Source: a virus
IMG/VR virus record: IMGVR_UViG_3300046787_000327
Coordinates: 1 to 64,000 of that record
Reading direction: 5' to 3' (one strand)
DNA: 64,000 nucleotides
Position numbers and translations under genes: made by a program. Under the pieces are notes generated by a model. That model saw nothing but the letters and a program-made list of their open reading frames with translations, was not told where the DNA came from and did no database searches. Below, piece after piece: positions 1 to 5,685 of this stretch; the stretch's first letter is position 1; every line of letters starts with the position of its first letter.

Positions 1-21
1 GGGGGTGGGGTAGGGGGTAGC

Positions 22-58
22 ATGACCAGTCATAGGCTGGGGTACCTATGACCAGTCA
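22..58. repeat. Two direct copies of ATGACCAGTCA
   Basis: The 11-mer ATGACCAGTCA occurs at 22-32 and 48-58. Each copy contains the half-symmetric TGAC-N2-GTCA, and the region is preceded by a G-rich run (1-20). It lies downstream of the first leftward gene, so it could be a pair of protein-binding sites for something left of the window. Function unknown. Confidence 0.4.
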
Positions 59-64
59 AACCTA

Positions 65-262
65 CTACTCTGACTTTACTGCGATAGTACGATAGGTAGT
101 GCGGATAGAGCGAGGGTCTTTAACCTCAACTAGATAAGCCTCTGCACCTTCATAGTAGATAGGCTGAGGGTGCTTTTCTGCACTGATAATTTCACCTGTA
201 AGGGTGCGGGACTGATAAGTCTTACCTACTAGTAGGGACTCAATTGAATATAGATTAGCCAT
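65..262 (-). CDS. Small hypothetical protein, 65 aa
   Basis: I do not recognise the family. The protein starts MANLYSIESLL and contains a GKTYQSRTLTG segment. The start at 262 is chosen because AAGAAGG lies about 8 nt upstream; a longer in-frame ATG at 322 would overlap the promoter-like site at 294-322 and has no ribosome site. The gene is alone in its leftward unit and is preceded by a 166-nt intergenic block with motifs shared by the other leftward units. Probably an early, accessory protein. The reading frame is credible, the role unknown. Confidence 0.65.
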   Translation of the reverse strand: MANLYSIESLLVGKTYQSRTLTGEIISAEKHPQPIYYEGAEAYLVEVKDPRSIRTTYRTIAVKSE

Positions 263-293
263 AGGGACTACCTTCTTTCTGTTTATATATCTA

Positions 294-322
294 AGCCTAC
301 ACCATAAGGGCGACAAATACAA
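294..322 (-). promoter_or_regulatory. Leftward promoter TTGTAT-N17-TAGGCT
   Basis: On the minus strand a -35 TTGTAT (322-317) is separated by 17 bp from a -10 TAGGCT (299-294). Spacing and box positions match the stronger TTGACT-N17-TAGTAT promoters at 2361-2389, 3398-3426 and 3499-3527. It would drive the gene ending at 65. Confidence 0.4.
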
Positions 323-428
323 ATCGAGAATCGGACATATAGGACATTTTGAATGTGATAAATATCATAGTGTGTCGACACGCCCGAGTGCGACGTGCCC
401 ACGCATATTTATGCAGAACTATAAATAA
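323..428. other. Intergenic block with recurring motifs
   Basis: No gene. It holds CGGACAT (332-338) followed by AGGACAT (341-347), a perfect palindrome GTGTCGACAC (372-381), GACGTGCCC (392-400) and a small hairpin GCAT-ATTT-ATGC (403-414). The hairpin lies just after the stop of the leftward gene ending at 429 and may end that transcript. CGGACAT and the GACGTCCC-like element recur in the other intergenic blocks at 1253-1462, 2207-2480 and 3171-3683 (see findings). Confidence 0.45.
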
Positions 429-611
429 TTATGCATCTTCTAATTCTGCATTGCTACGCATGTAGTCTTCAAAATCTAATAGACCTTGATCATACGCAAC
501 AGGGTCACACATCTTTAAAACTTGCGAAGGCTGAAATTTATAAATACCAATTTCAATTTCACCTTGCTCATCTAGTAAATCGTTATATAAATCTGTCCAT
601 GGATTATTCAT
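429..611 (-). CDS. Small acidic hypothetical protein, 60 aa
   Basis: Last gene of a five-gene leftward operon. The 60-residue product is acidic and unrecognised, with no obvious domain. Its ATG at 611 shares one base with the TAA of the upstream gene (TAATG), and the upstream gene's end supplies GGAGTG as a ribosome site. This tight coupling supports a real gene. Role unknown, presumably early host interaction or regulation. Confidence 0.7.
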   Translation of the reverse strand: MNNPWTDLYNDLLDEQGEIEIGIYKFQPSQVLKMCDPVAYDQGLLDFEDYMRSNAELEDA

Positions 612-784
612 TAGTTATCACTCCAATGCATTTTGATGTGTTGAATCTGTTCATATAAATCAGCGGTAGGTTCAGCCATGCCATATGGATTACCTTTATC
701 TTCAATTAAATCAAGAAGATTAGATAAAGCGGTTTCAAGAAGGACAACCTCATCAATGTTGCCTAGTAATTCAATTTTTTTCAT
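611..784 (-). CDS. Small hypothetical protein, 57 aa
   Basis: Begins MKKIELLGNIDEVVLLE and ends HIKMHWSDN. Largely predicted helical, rich in Leu, Ile, Glu and Asp. Start and stop both form TAATG overlaps with neighbours, and AAAGGT lies upstream of the ATG. Family not recognised. Internal member of the 1252 to 429 leftward operon. Confidence 0.65.
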   Translation of the reverse strand: MKKIELLGNIDEVVLLETALSNLLDLIEDKGNPYGMAEPTADLYEQIQHIKMHWSDN

Positions 785-951
785 TAGTTGTTACCTTTCT
801 GATAAAGAAATCCCCATGCCTGTCGGCATAAATAAATGCTTTCGCAATTGTCACAACAGATAATTCCATTGTTGTTTAGTTCTAGGTCATAGATATCTAT
901 GCTAGTTGTTTTGTCTCCACATATGGAGCGGACATTTACATAGTGACTCAT
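784..951 (-). CDS. Small Cys-rich protein, possible zinc ribbon, 55 aa
   Basis: Begins MSHYVNVRSICGDK. Cysteines sit at C11 and in a CCDNC-x5-C cluster near residues 34-44, a spacing that could bind zinc, though the pattern is irregular. TAATG overlaps at both ends place it in the 1252 to 429 operon. A CGGACAT motif lies within the coding sequence near the start (929-935), perhaps by chance. Function unknown. Confidence 0.6.
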   Translation of the reverse strand: MSHYVNVRSICGDKTTSIDIYDLELNNNGIICCDNCESIYLCRQAWGFLYQKGNN

Positions 952-1076
952 TATTTAAGTCCTTTCGTTCTTTTGATAATTCGCTTGTTTCCACAAGCCT
1001 TGCAAGTTAAGTGGAAAGTTTCTTTAAACCATCTTTCGCTCCACAATAGAGAGCCACAATTAGGGCAACCGTTCAT
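951..1076 (-). CDS. 41-aa zinc-ribbon microprotein
   Basis: Begins MNGCPNCGSLLW and has a second CKACG knuckle, giving CPNC-x21-CKAC, a classic four-cysteine zinc ribbon, followed by a basic tail (KRIIKRTKGLK). Such small ribbons may bind nucleic acid or host transcription and replication proteins; this is inference. TAATG overlaps with both neighbours. Confidence 0.65.
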   Translation of the reverse strand: MNGCPNCGSLLWSERWFKETFHLTCKACGNKRIIKRTKGLK

Positions 1077-1252
1077 TAGTTAGCCTCCTTTTCGTTAAGC
1101 ATTTTTTGAATATTGCGAACCTGCAATAACCAAGGGTTAGCGGCTACGATAGCCTCATGGCGCAACGCATTGCGCTTTTGTTGTTCAACGGCAAACGCCT
1201 TGAAATATTCGTGCGTGTTCTTGTCACGCATTTCTTGAGTTAAGTGAGTCAT
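1076..1252 (-). CDS. Small charged hypothetical protein, 58 aa
   Basis: First gene of the 1252 to 429 leftward operon. I take the ATG at 1252 (MTHLTQEMRDKN) because GAAAGGGG sits 6 nt upstream; the ATG at 1267 would overlap that ribosome site. The product is strongly charged and probably helical (many Glu, Lys, Arg, Asn). No domain recognised. Confidence 0.65.
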   Translation of the reverse strand: MTHLTQEMRDKNTHEYFKAFAVEQQKRNALRHEAIVAANPWLLQVRNIQKMLNEKEAN

Positions 1253-1462
1253 TTTGACCCCTTTCATTTTTAAAGATTTACTTTTTGTTCAACCTTGTAT
1301 AGATACAAGTCTAGCAGGGGGGTCTGACATTTTGGAGGGTATAAATCGGACATTTTGGACTTTGTGAGGTAGAACACATGTGACCTACGCCACACGGGGG
1401 ACGTCCCGATTTAGTTGAAATTTCAAGCAGTTTTAAATCATGCTCAGGATCCCGCTGCAGGC
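1253..1462. other. Intergenic regulatory block
   Basis: No gene. On the minus strand it has an extended -10, TGC-TAGACT (1313-1308), matching the TGn-TAGTAT class but with a poor -35. Other elements are CGGACAT (1347-1353), TCTGACAT upstream of it, and GGGGGACGTCCC (1396-1407). It would control the 1252 to 429 operon. Confidence 0.4.
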
Positions 1463-1594
1463 CTAGTTTTGTTTTCGCAAATCGTTTTTAATTTCTTGCC
1501 AGTCTTCTTGTAGCATTGGAATCATCATTCTTACTAACTGAAACACTCCAATTGCTAAACCTAACTGCACTACTGTTGTAATTAGTCTATTCAC
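1463..1594 (-). CDS. Small single-span membrane protein, 43 aa
   Basis: GTG start at 1594, overlapping the TGA of the upstream gene (GTGA) with GGAGTG upstream. Residues 3-27 (LITTVVQLGLAIGVFQLV and onward) form one likely transmembrane helix; the short tail is charged (QEDWQEIKNDLRKQN). Short membrane peptides are common in early phage operons; role unknown. Confidence 0.6.
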   Translation of the reverse strand: MNRLITTVVQLGLAIGVFQLVRMMIPMLQEDWQEIKNDLRKQN

Positions 1595-1764
1595 TTTAAA
1601 CACTCCGCTCTAAACTTTTCGAAATCGAAACTTTGATTGTCACTAGAGAACATATCACCAAACTCATGAATTAAATCCTCGAATACATCTTTATCCATAT
1701 CCTCAACGAATCCGTTTAGAATATTTGCAACAGACACAAACGCTTTGCGTGTATAGGTAGCCAT
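1591..1764 (-). CDS. Small hypothetical protein, 57 aa
   Basis: Begins MATYTRKAFVSVANILNGF and continues with an acidic stretch (EDMDKDVFEDLIHEFGDMF). It looks like a small conserved phage protein but I cannot name the family. ATG shares a base with the upstream TAA (TAATG), and its own TGA overlaps the next GTG. Third of four genes in the 2206 to 1463 operon. Confidence 0.7.
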   Translation of the reverse strand: MATYTRKAFVSVANILNGFVEDMDKDVFEDLIHEFGDMFSSDNQSFDFEKFRAECLK

Positions 1765-2021
1765 TATGCAACACCTACCAATTCTAGAAACATCTCAGTG
1801 CCACCCTCATTGATAAAGGCAACTTGCTTTTCGATTGAAGCCCATGACATATCTTCAAGGTCAGGCATGCACTCATCAATTGCACCCTTGTTCATTTCGA
1901 TGAAGCCTTCACCCATCATCATGATTTGTGGGAGGTAGCGATTTGTCTCCGCAACCTTTGAAACGAAATTGTAGCCCTTGTAAGTAAAGGGGAAGCGAGC
2001 AAACTTAATTGTTGAAGTCAT
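1764..2021 (-). CDS. Small hypothetical protein, 85 aa
   Basis: Starts MTSTIKFARFPFTYKGYNF. The ATG at 2021 overlaps the preceding stop as TAATG; a longer frame to 2072 would run into the upstream gene. Acidic C-terminal half with no recognised domain. Second gene of the 2206 to 1463 operon. Function unknown. Confidence 0.7.
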   Translation of the reverse strand: MTSTIKFARFPFTYKGYNFVSKVAETNRYLPQIMMMGEGFIEMNKGAIDECMPDLEDMSWASIEKQVAFINEGGTEMFLELVGVA

Positions 2022-2206
2022 TAGAGAACAGCCTTTCCACGAAGTGTACCTGAAATTGAGAGAGCGTCGCAAGACACTTTGAGAGCAACACCTACTGGCA
2101 GGCTATCTGCATAAGTAGAGATGAATTGAGCAACTGCACCCTTTGAAGGGAGAGCGATTGACTTTGTTGAACCGTTGAACGATTCGAGTTTTACAGTGTA
2201 GTTCAT
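2021..2206 (-). CDS. Small hypothetical protein, 61 aa
   Basis: First gene of the 2206 to 1463 leftward operon. The start at 2206 (MNYTVKLESFNG) follows AAAGGTGG at good spacing. The sequence suggests a small mixed beta fold with alternating hydrophobic residues. Not recognised. Confidence 0.7.
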   Translation of the reverse strand: MNYTVKLESFNGSTKSIALPSKGAVAQFISTYADSLPVGVALKVSCDALSISGTLRGKAVL

Positions 2207-2480
2207 GAGAACCACCTTTCTTTTGTTAAGTTGATAAGACTATCCTATCAGACTAGACCGACAAATTGGGCACTTATTCGCTTAGGCTCACTGTGATACT
2301 AGTCACATTTATTTGCTAAGGCTCATGCCTTTATTTATCTTTATTTAATTGTATAAGAGAATACTACCAGAGAAATGTCAAAAAGTCAAGTTTAGACACG
2401 GACAATTCGGACATTATTTATGTGTTTCGCATCACACGAACATCTGTTCGAAAACGGGACGTCGCATTTTTGCAAGTTTT
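2207..2480. other. Intergenic regulatory block
   Basis: No gene in this 274-nt stretch. Besides the promoter listed at 2361-2389 it contains a possible second -10 TAGTCT on the minus strand (2242-2237), CGGACAT (2408-2414), a 6-bp-arm inverted repeat CGAACATCTGTTCG (2437-2450) and GGGACGTCGC (2456-2465). The last two may end the leftward transcript that stops at 2481. Confidence 0.4.
2361..2389 (-). promoter_or_regulatory. Leftward promoter TTGACT-N17-TAGTAT
   Basis: Minus-strand -35 TTGACT (2389-2384), 17-bp spacer, -10 TAGTAT (2366-2361), with TGG before the -10. The boxes are identical to the two rightward promoters at 3398 and 3499, so this is very likely real. It gives a leader of roughly 145 nt before the gene starting at 2206. 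Confidence 0.7.
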
Positions 2481-2576
2481 TTACTTGTCAAAAATTTTTA
2501 GCAACTCTTCACATTGTTCATCAGTTAGATGTGTTATGTCAATTGCTTTTTGAAATAGATCCGTGATTTCATTCAT
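2481..2576 (-). CDS. 31-aa microprotein
   Basis: Encodes MNEITDLFQKAIDITHLTDE and 11 more residues; acidic and helical. Its ATG overlaps the upstream TAA (TAATG), and GGAGAAAAAC lies just upstream. The overlap suggests a coupled gene rather than chance. Last gene of the 3170 to 2481 operon. Confidence 0.5.
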   Translation of the reverse strand: MNEITDLFQKAIDITHLTDEQCEELLKIFDK

Positions 2577-2731
2577 TAGTTTTTCTCCATTGTTTCAATA
2601 ATTTGTTTCAATTGGTTTTCGGTAAGTAGTGCAAACGCTGCACCCCACATTCCTGCATATCGGAATTGACCATATTTGTTTTCTGCAAGGTTAAGAATTT
2701 CATCTTGCATTTTTACTTTATCTTTATACAT
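2576..2731 (-). CDS. Small hypothetical protein, 51 aa
   Basis: Begins MYKDKVKMQDEILNLAENKYG and has a GMWGAAFALL segment. Both ends overlap neighbours by one base (TAATG). Not recognised; member of the 3170 to 2481 operon. Confidence 0.6.
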   Translation of the reverse strand: MYKDKVKMQDEILNLAENKYGQFRYAGMWGAAFALLTENQLKQIIETMEKN

Positions 2732-2907
2732 TAGTTATTCACTTTCCAATCTGACCACATAGATAAACGGTCTGAATCAAAATCCATCCAATAGGATTCG
2801 ATATTCTGCTCGCATGATTCGCAGAATGTGTATGCTACATCATTATAGAATGAGATAGCCTTTTTATTAGGGGTATGCTCAACGCATACGGTTGTTAGTG
2901 TAGTCAT
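2731..2907 (-). CDS. Small Cys/His protein, possible zinc ribbon, 58 aa
   Basis: Contains C-x2-H (CVEH, residues 7-10) and CESC (residues 29-32), a plausible zinc site of Cys-x-x-His / Cys-x-x-Cys form. Acidic, aromatic C terminus. TAATG overlaps at both ends. Function unknown. Confidence 0.6.
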   Translation of the reverse strand: MTTLTTVCVEHTPNKKAISFYNDVAYTFCESCEQNIESYWMDFDSDRLSMWSDWKVNN

Positions 2908-3170
2908 TATTTACGACCACCTTTCTTAGTAGTACGGCAATACTTAGCGTATTTGATAAAGAGTTTTCTGTAACCACATGAATCACAGTAGCGATTTAAG
3001 TAAGGTTGTTTTACATTAGTAGCATGGGTATCTGTCCATGCTGTGTGCTTACATGTAGGGTCATTACCCGCTACATTGTAGTCATTGTAGTAGTAGGGAA
3101 CATGGCTCCATGAATTGTAGCCAGTAGGGATAACGCTATTAAGAGCGTTTATTGCGTTAGTGTTAGTCAT
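2907..3170 (-). CDS. Small Cys-rich protein, possible zinc ribbon, 87 aa
   Basis: First gene of the 3170 to 2481 operon; GAAAGG lies upstream of the ATG. N-terminal half is rich in Asn, Tyr and Trp. Cysteines at CKH near residue 40 and CDSC near 62-65 could form a zinc site; the C terminus is strongly basic (RTTKKGGRK). Possibly nucleic-acid binding. Family not recognised. Confidence 0.65.
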   Translation of the reverse strand: MTNTNAINALNSVIPTGYNSWSHVPYYYNDYNVAGNDPTCKHTAWTDTHATNVKQPYLNRYCDSCGYRKLFIKYAKYCRTTKKGGRK

Positions 3171-3227
3171 TTTGACCTAACCTTTCATTTTTCGTTAATA
3201 ACCTTTATTAACTTTCTTTATATGATA

Positions 3228-3256
3228 ATACTAGCAGATAAAACCCATACTGTCCA
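3228..3256 (-). promoter_or_regulatory. Leftward promoter TGGACA-N17-TAGTAT
   Basis: Minus-strand -35 TGGACA (3256-3251), 17-bp spacer, extended -10 TGC-TAGTAT (-10 at 3233-3228). Same class as the other early promoters. Expected start near 3221, giving a leader of about 50 nt for the gene at 3170. Confidence 0.65.
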
Positions 3257-3326
3257 GTATACCCATGAGTAGTCTCAATATATGGAGCGTGGGTATTGTG
3301 ATATAGACCACACACATAGGGGGTAG

Positions 3327-3347
3327 TTATCCACATAGTTATCCACA
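3327..3347 (+). promoter_or_regulatory. Two tandem TTATCCACA sites (DnaA-box-like)
   Basis: TTATCCACA occurs at 3327-3335 and 3339-3347, the starts 12 bp apart and in the same orientation. This matches the bacterial DnaA-box consensus TTATNCACA exactly. Their position in the divergent non-coding region suggests use of host DnaA for origin firing or promoter control. Two boxes alone are not proof of an origin. Confidence 0.55.
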
Positions 3348-3397
3348 GGGCACGTCCCCATGTGGTACACATCACACCCGACACGCCGTGTATGGGC

Positions 3398-3426
3398 TTG
3401 ACTTTTGAGGGTATATATGTTAGTAT
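3398..3426 (+). promoter_or_regulatory. Rightward promoter P1, TTGACT-N17-TAGTAT
   Basis: -35 TTGACT 3398-3403, 17-bp spacer, -10 TAGTAT 3421-3426 with TGT before it. The boxes and the conserved spacing are repeated 101 bp downstream at 3499. Confidence 0.7.
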
Positions 3427-3498
3427 TCTACTATAACAATTAAATAGAGCAATAAGGAATACCCCCTAAAATGTGATACGAAACACACCCCTAAATGC

Positions 3499-3527
3499 TT
3501 GACTTTTAGAGATATGTATGCTAGTAT
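3499..3527 (+). promoter_or_regulatory. Rightward promoter P2, TTGACT-N17-TAGTAT
   Basis: -35 TTGACT 3499-3504, 17-bp spacer, -10 TAGTAT 3522-3527 with TGC before it. It is a near copy of P1: GCTTGACTTTT and ACTATAA flank both. Tandem copies suggest strong early transcription of the 3684-4597 operon. Confidence 0.75.
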
Positions 3528-3683
3528 TATTACTATAAGAATTAAATAGCAAGGAAATCCTAGTGAGCCTCTGAGCCTACCAAATAAGGTCGAAAGACAT
3601 GAGCGTAGCAAATAAGAGCAAATAACCTAGGCAAGGAAAACAGTTAGCAAATTGCTAATAGTATTAAATGAAAGGAAGTTAAA

Positions 3684-3881
3684 ATGACTTCACTATATAA
3701 CCATATCGAGATTGGTGATACCATCTCATTCCCTACATCTATGAACCTTGTTAAGTCAGGTGTAGTAGAGTCACTACGAAAGTGGAATGGCACTGCTATG
3801 CAGGTGCGTTGCACTAATGGTGCTAAGTTTGAGATTAGTCGTTATGTAAATGACTATGTACTAACAGTAGAGGAGAACTAA
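3684..3881 (+). CDS. Small hypothetical protein, 65 aa
   Basis: First gene after the tandem promoters; GAAAGGAAG precedes the ATG. The sequence (GDTISFPTS, GVVESLRKWNG, VRCTNGAKFEI) suggests a small beta-barrel, SH3- or KOW-like, but this is only an impression from the hydrophobic pattern. Family not recognised. Confidence 0.65.
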   Translation: MTSLYNHIEIGDTISFPTSMNLVKSGVVESLRKWNGTAMQVRCTNGAKFEISRYVNDYVLTVEEN

Positions 3882-3883
3882 AC

Positions 3884-3976
3884 ATGAGTTTCCCTACTAT
3901 CCTAGTTATCTTGTCGGTACTATCTACTATACTTATCCTTATCCCTACAATGCTAGACAATTCTAGCGAATACTAA
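3884..3976 (+). CDS. 30-aa membrane microprotein
   Basis: ATG at 3884, 3 bases after the preceding stop, with GAGGAGAAC upstream as ribosome site. The product MSFPTILVILSVLSTILILI and ten more residues is almost entirely one hydrophobic helix with a short polar tail (DNSSEY). A tiny early membrane peptide; target unknown. Confidence 0.6.
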   Translation: MSFPTILVILSVLSTILILIPTMLDNSSEY

Positions 3977-4004
3977 GACCCCCTAAAGAAAAGAGAAAAT
4001 AAAT

Positions 4005-4202
4005 ATGACAACATGCAAAGTAATTAACTGTGATTCAACAGAACTAGTATATAGCGGTACTGATGCCTTTATGTTAGGCGGTATCCCTACTGAGACCTAT
4101 TGCTATAAGTGTGCTAATGCATACAATCAAATAAGCAACGGTATGGCTATCTACCTAGCAGACTATGTAGATAACACCCCTCTCTCTACTACATCTTGCT
4201 AA
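4005..4202 (+). CDS. Zinc-ribbon small protein, 65 aa
   Basis: Residues 4-9 give CKVINC and residues 33-36 give CYKC, a C-x4-C / C-x2-C arrangement compatible with a zinc ribbon, plus a final Cys. Third gene of the rightward early operon, with a weak AAGAGAAA ribosome site. Function unknown. Confidence 0.6.
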   Translation: MTTCKVINCDSTELVYSGTDAFMLGGIPTETYCYKCANAYNQISNGMAIYLADYVDNTPLSTTSC

Positions 4203-4211
4203 GGAGTCCTA

Positions 4212-4478
4212 TTGTTTGATTTTATTACTTCACCATTCGAGTGGTTTGCCAATATAGTACAGTACTCACTTATATTTATGGCTATTATTATAGTAGTCCT
4301 AACTATTGGTGCAGTAGTCGCTATCCCCATAGGGCTCAAGTTATTGGGGGTAGCATTCGCTAAGACTATTGTAGTAGAAACTAGTAAGATACTAAAAGAC
4401 CTACAAATAGATAAGATATCGCAAGATACAAAGCAACTTACTAACAATATACTAAGAGTAGTAGGAGATAACAGATGA
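4212..4478 (+). CDS. Small membrane protein, 88 aa, TTG start
   Basis: TTG start at 4212, 4 nt after AAGGAGT; no ATG is available in frame near it. Residues about 15-52 form one long or two short hydrophobic helices (YSLIFMAIIIVVLTIGAVVA, then IPIGLKLLGVAF). The C-terminal 35 residues are polar and probably coiled coil (KILKDLQIDKISQDTK). Its TGA overlaps the next ATG. Confidence 0.65.
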   Translation: MFDFITSPFEWFANIVQYSLIFMAIIIVVLTIGAVVAIPIGLKLLGVAFAKTIVVETSKILKDLQIDKISQDTKQLTNNILRVVGDNR

Positions 4479-4597
4479 TAGATTCAATGTATGCACACAC
4501 ATGTAGTGAATGCGGTGATACAGGGCTAGTATTTTTTAGCGATAAAAGTATCCATATTGATCCGTGTGCATGTCCTCCATCGAAGGTGGGCGTGTAG
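4475..4597 (+). CDS. 40-aa zinc-ribbon microprotein
   Basis: ATG at 4475 overlaps the stop of the membrane protein (ATGA). The peptide has CSEC (10-13) and CAC (32-34), consistent with a single zinc ribbon. GTAGGAG upstream serves as ribosome site. Last gene of the early rightward operon. Confidence 0.6.
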   Translation: MIDSMYAHTCSECGDTGLVFFSDKSIHIDPCACPPSKVGV

Positions 4598-4620
4598 TCA
4601 TTAGATTTTATGGGGGTGTA

Positions 4621-4640
4621 GTGTCTATTAGATTAGGCAC
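4621..4640 (+). terminator. Possible hairpin after early operon
   Basis: GTGTCTA (4621-4627) can pair with TAGGCAC (4634-4640) around a 6-nt loop, one G-U pair. No U-run follows directly; a T-rich tract comes about 30 nt later. Weak candidate terminator. The rest of 4598-4790 is AT-rich with no gene. Confidence 0.25.
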
Positions 4641-4790
4641 TCACCACCTATAAAAGTGCACACTATATTTTTCTATTTGATTCTTTTATATCCTGTATCA
4701 TTCATCTGGTAAAAATATTCAGATTTTGGTCAAACCCAATTTTTATAATTTTTCAGATTTTGCCAGGGTATCAATCCTGATCCAACATCA

Positions 4791-4799
4791 TGCTATAAT
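4791..4799 (+). promoter_or_regulatory. Extended -10 TGC-TATAAT, leaderless arrangement
   Basis: TATAAT (4794-4799) is followed by 6 nt and the ATG at 4806, so transcription starting 7 nt after the box would begin at the A of the ATG. No convincing -35. Confidence 0.65.
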
Positions 4800-4805
4800 A
4801 AATCT

Positions 4806-4898
4806 ATGACCGATAACCTATATACTGGAAACAACTGCTGTGCAGCATGCACATGCGAAGATCCACATCAATCAAAAAGACCACAGACAGAAGAATAA
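4806..4898 (+). CDS. 30-aa Cys-rich microprotein, leaderless
   Basis: Encodes MTDNLYTGNNCCAACTCEDP and ten more residues, with a CCAAC-x-C cluster suitable for a metal site. It sits directly behind a -10 box, with no room for a ribosome site, and ends one base before the next ATG. The promoter geometry supports a real start. Confidence 0.5.
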   Translation: MTDNLYTGNNCCAACTCEDPHQSKRPQTEE

Positions 4899-4899
4899 C

Positions 4900-5085
4900 A
4901 TGGCTATCCTAGACAATTTTGAATCAGCCTGGGACGAAGAGTTTGTTTTTGAATCCAAGCCTATGCCTATTACTGACAATATGGGCAGAGAAGTGTTTTG
5001 GGAAGATATGGGTAGACCAGAATCCTTGGCTACAAAAATATTTTCAGAAACCATATGCGATAACTGCTCTACCAAGACATCCTAA
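4900..5085 (+). CDS. Small acidic hypothetical protein, 61 aa
   Basis: ATG at 4900 (MAILDNFESAWDEEF), one base after the stop of the leaderless microprotein. Acidic, ending in a CDNC pair. A frame from 4840 exists but would overlap the upstream gene. Transcribed toward, and ends just before, the leftward genes at 5107. Not recognised. Confidence 0.6.
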   Translation: MAILDNFESAWDEEFVFESKPMPITDNMGREVFWEDMGRPESLATKIFSETICDNCSTKTS

Positions 5086-5106
5086 TTTTGCGACGGTATA
5101 GAAAGC

Positions 5107-5310
5107 CTATGGCTCGATCTGATAAAGATCCCACATACGTATATCAATAAACCCTATTCGAGCAGAATCGGCTAACTCCTCATTATCTGCTTCAATGACA
5201 AGTACAACATCTGACTCAATATCAACTTTTGTTATAAAGTCAGTTTTAGCATTGGCCTGATACGCCTCTTGAACCTTTGATAGGATTGGTTTGTAATAAT
5301 ACTTAGGCAA
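5107..5310 (-). CDS. Small hypothetical protein, 67 aa, TTG start
   Basis: Begins with TTG at 5310 (read as MPKYYYKPILSKVQEAYQ). Mixed alpha/beta, acidic (DIESDVVLVIEADNEELAD). Overlaps the upstream gene by 8 bp, which supports translational coupling. Last gene of the 6446 to 5107 leftward operon. Not recognised. Confidence 0.65.
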   Translation of the reverse strand: MPKYYYKPILSKVQEAYQANAKTDFITKVDIESDVVLVIEADNEELADSARIGFIDIRMWDLYQIEP

Positions 5311-5488
5311 TTATTCCAGCAGCCTTCATACGATCATACATGTTATCCACAATAAGGGTCAAAGTAGGTTGACTCTGAGCAATTTGAGACTCAGCGTCGG
5401 ATTCACTCATTCCTGACTTCAAACATAGATCTCTATTGTCTTCATTGATACTATTGAGCATTAATGCTAGGGCTTCTTGCTTTTCCAT
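5303..5488 (-). CDS. Small hypothetical protein, 61 aa
   Basis: Start at 5488 (MEKQEALALMLNSINED), chosen because GGAAAGTGG precedes it; the frame could extend to 5566 but would overlap the upstream gene heavily. Helical and acidic. Coupled to genes on both sides. Function unknown. Confidence 0.65.
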   Translation of the reverse strand: MEKQEALALMLNSINEDNRDLCLKSGMSESDAESQIAQSQPTLTLIVDNMYDRMKAAGIIA

Positions 5489-5490
5489 TT

Positions 5491-5685
5491 TTACCACTTT
5501 CCGATAGGACACTCTGCTTGTTTGAGTGTAGATTTTAACTTCATAAAACAACCACATTTTGTGCACTTCATAAGGCTTTTACGAAATGCTGGACATTCAT
5601 TGCAAATGGCGAGTCTTTTCTCAATTAGTTCTTTATCTGACCTAGGCTGGTTAGGATCAAATAAGTCACTAAACTTTACTTCCAT
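5491..5685 (-). CDS. Zinc-ribbon protein ending CPIGKW, 64 aa
   Basis: Contains CNECP (28-32), CTKCGCFM (41-48) and a final CPIGKW, a multi-cysteine zinc module. A paralogue is encoded at 12586-12831 (CKACP, CRKCGCFM, CPMGKW). I recall similar small proteins from aquatic phages, but I know no function. It lies between the DHH-like gene (10-bp overlap at 5676-5685) and the 61-aa gene. Confidence 0.75.
   Translation of the reverse strand: MEVKFSDLFDPNQPRSDKELIEKRLAICNECPAFRKSLMKCTKCGCFMKLKSTLKQAECPIGKW

Larger units (their letters stand above)
3171..3683. other. Divergent control region, 513 nt without genes
   Basis: Separates leftward genes from the rightward operon beginning at 3684. Contents in order: leftward promoter (3228-3256), two DnaA-box-like sites (3327-3347), GGGCACGTCCCC (3348-3359), and two rightward promoters (3398-3426, 3499-3527). 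The last 155 nt are a probable untranslated leader rich in AAATA, with only an 8-codon ORF (ATG at 3599). The pairing of DnaA-type boxes with AT-rich DNA and divergent transcription could mark a replication origin. Confidence 0.5.

Noticed and set aside
3420-3611. Minus-strand open frame over the tandem promoters
   Set aside because: Overlaps both rightward promoters and the leader, has no ribosome site and low-complexity hydrophobic content.
4598-4790. tRNA or other structured RNA gene
   Set aside because: No cloverleaf arms or CCA end could be drawn; the stretch is AT-rich with one weak hairpin.
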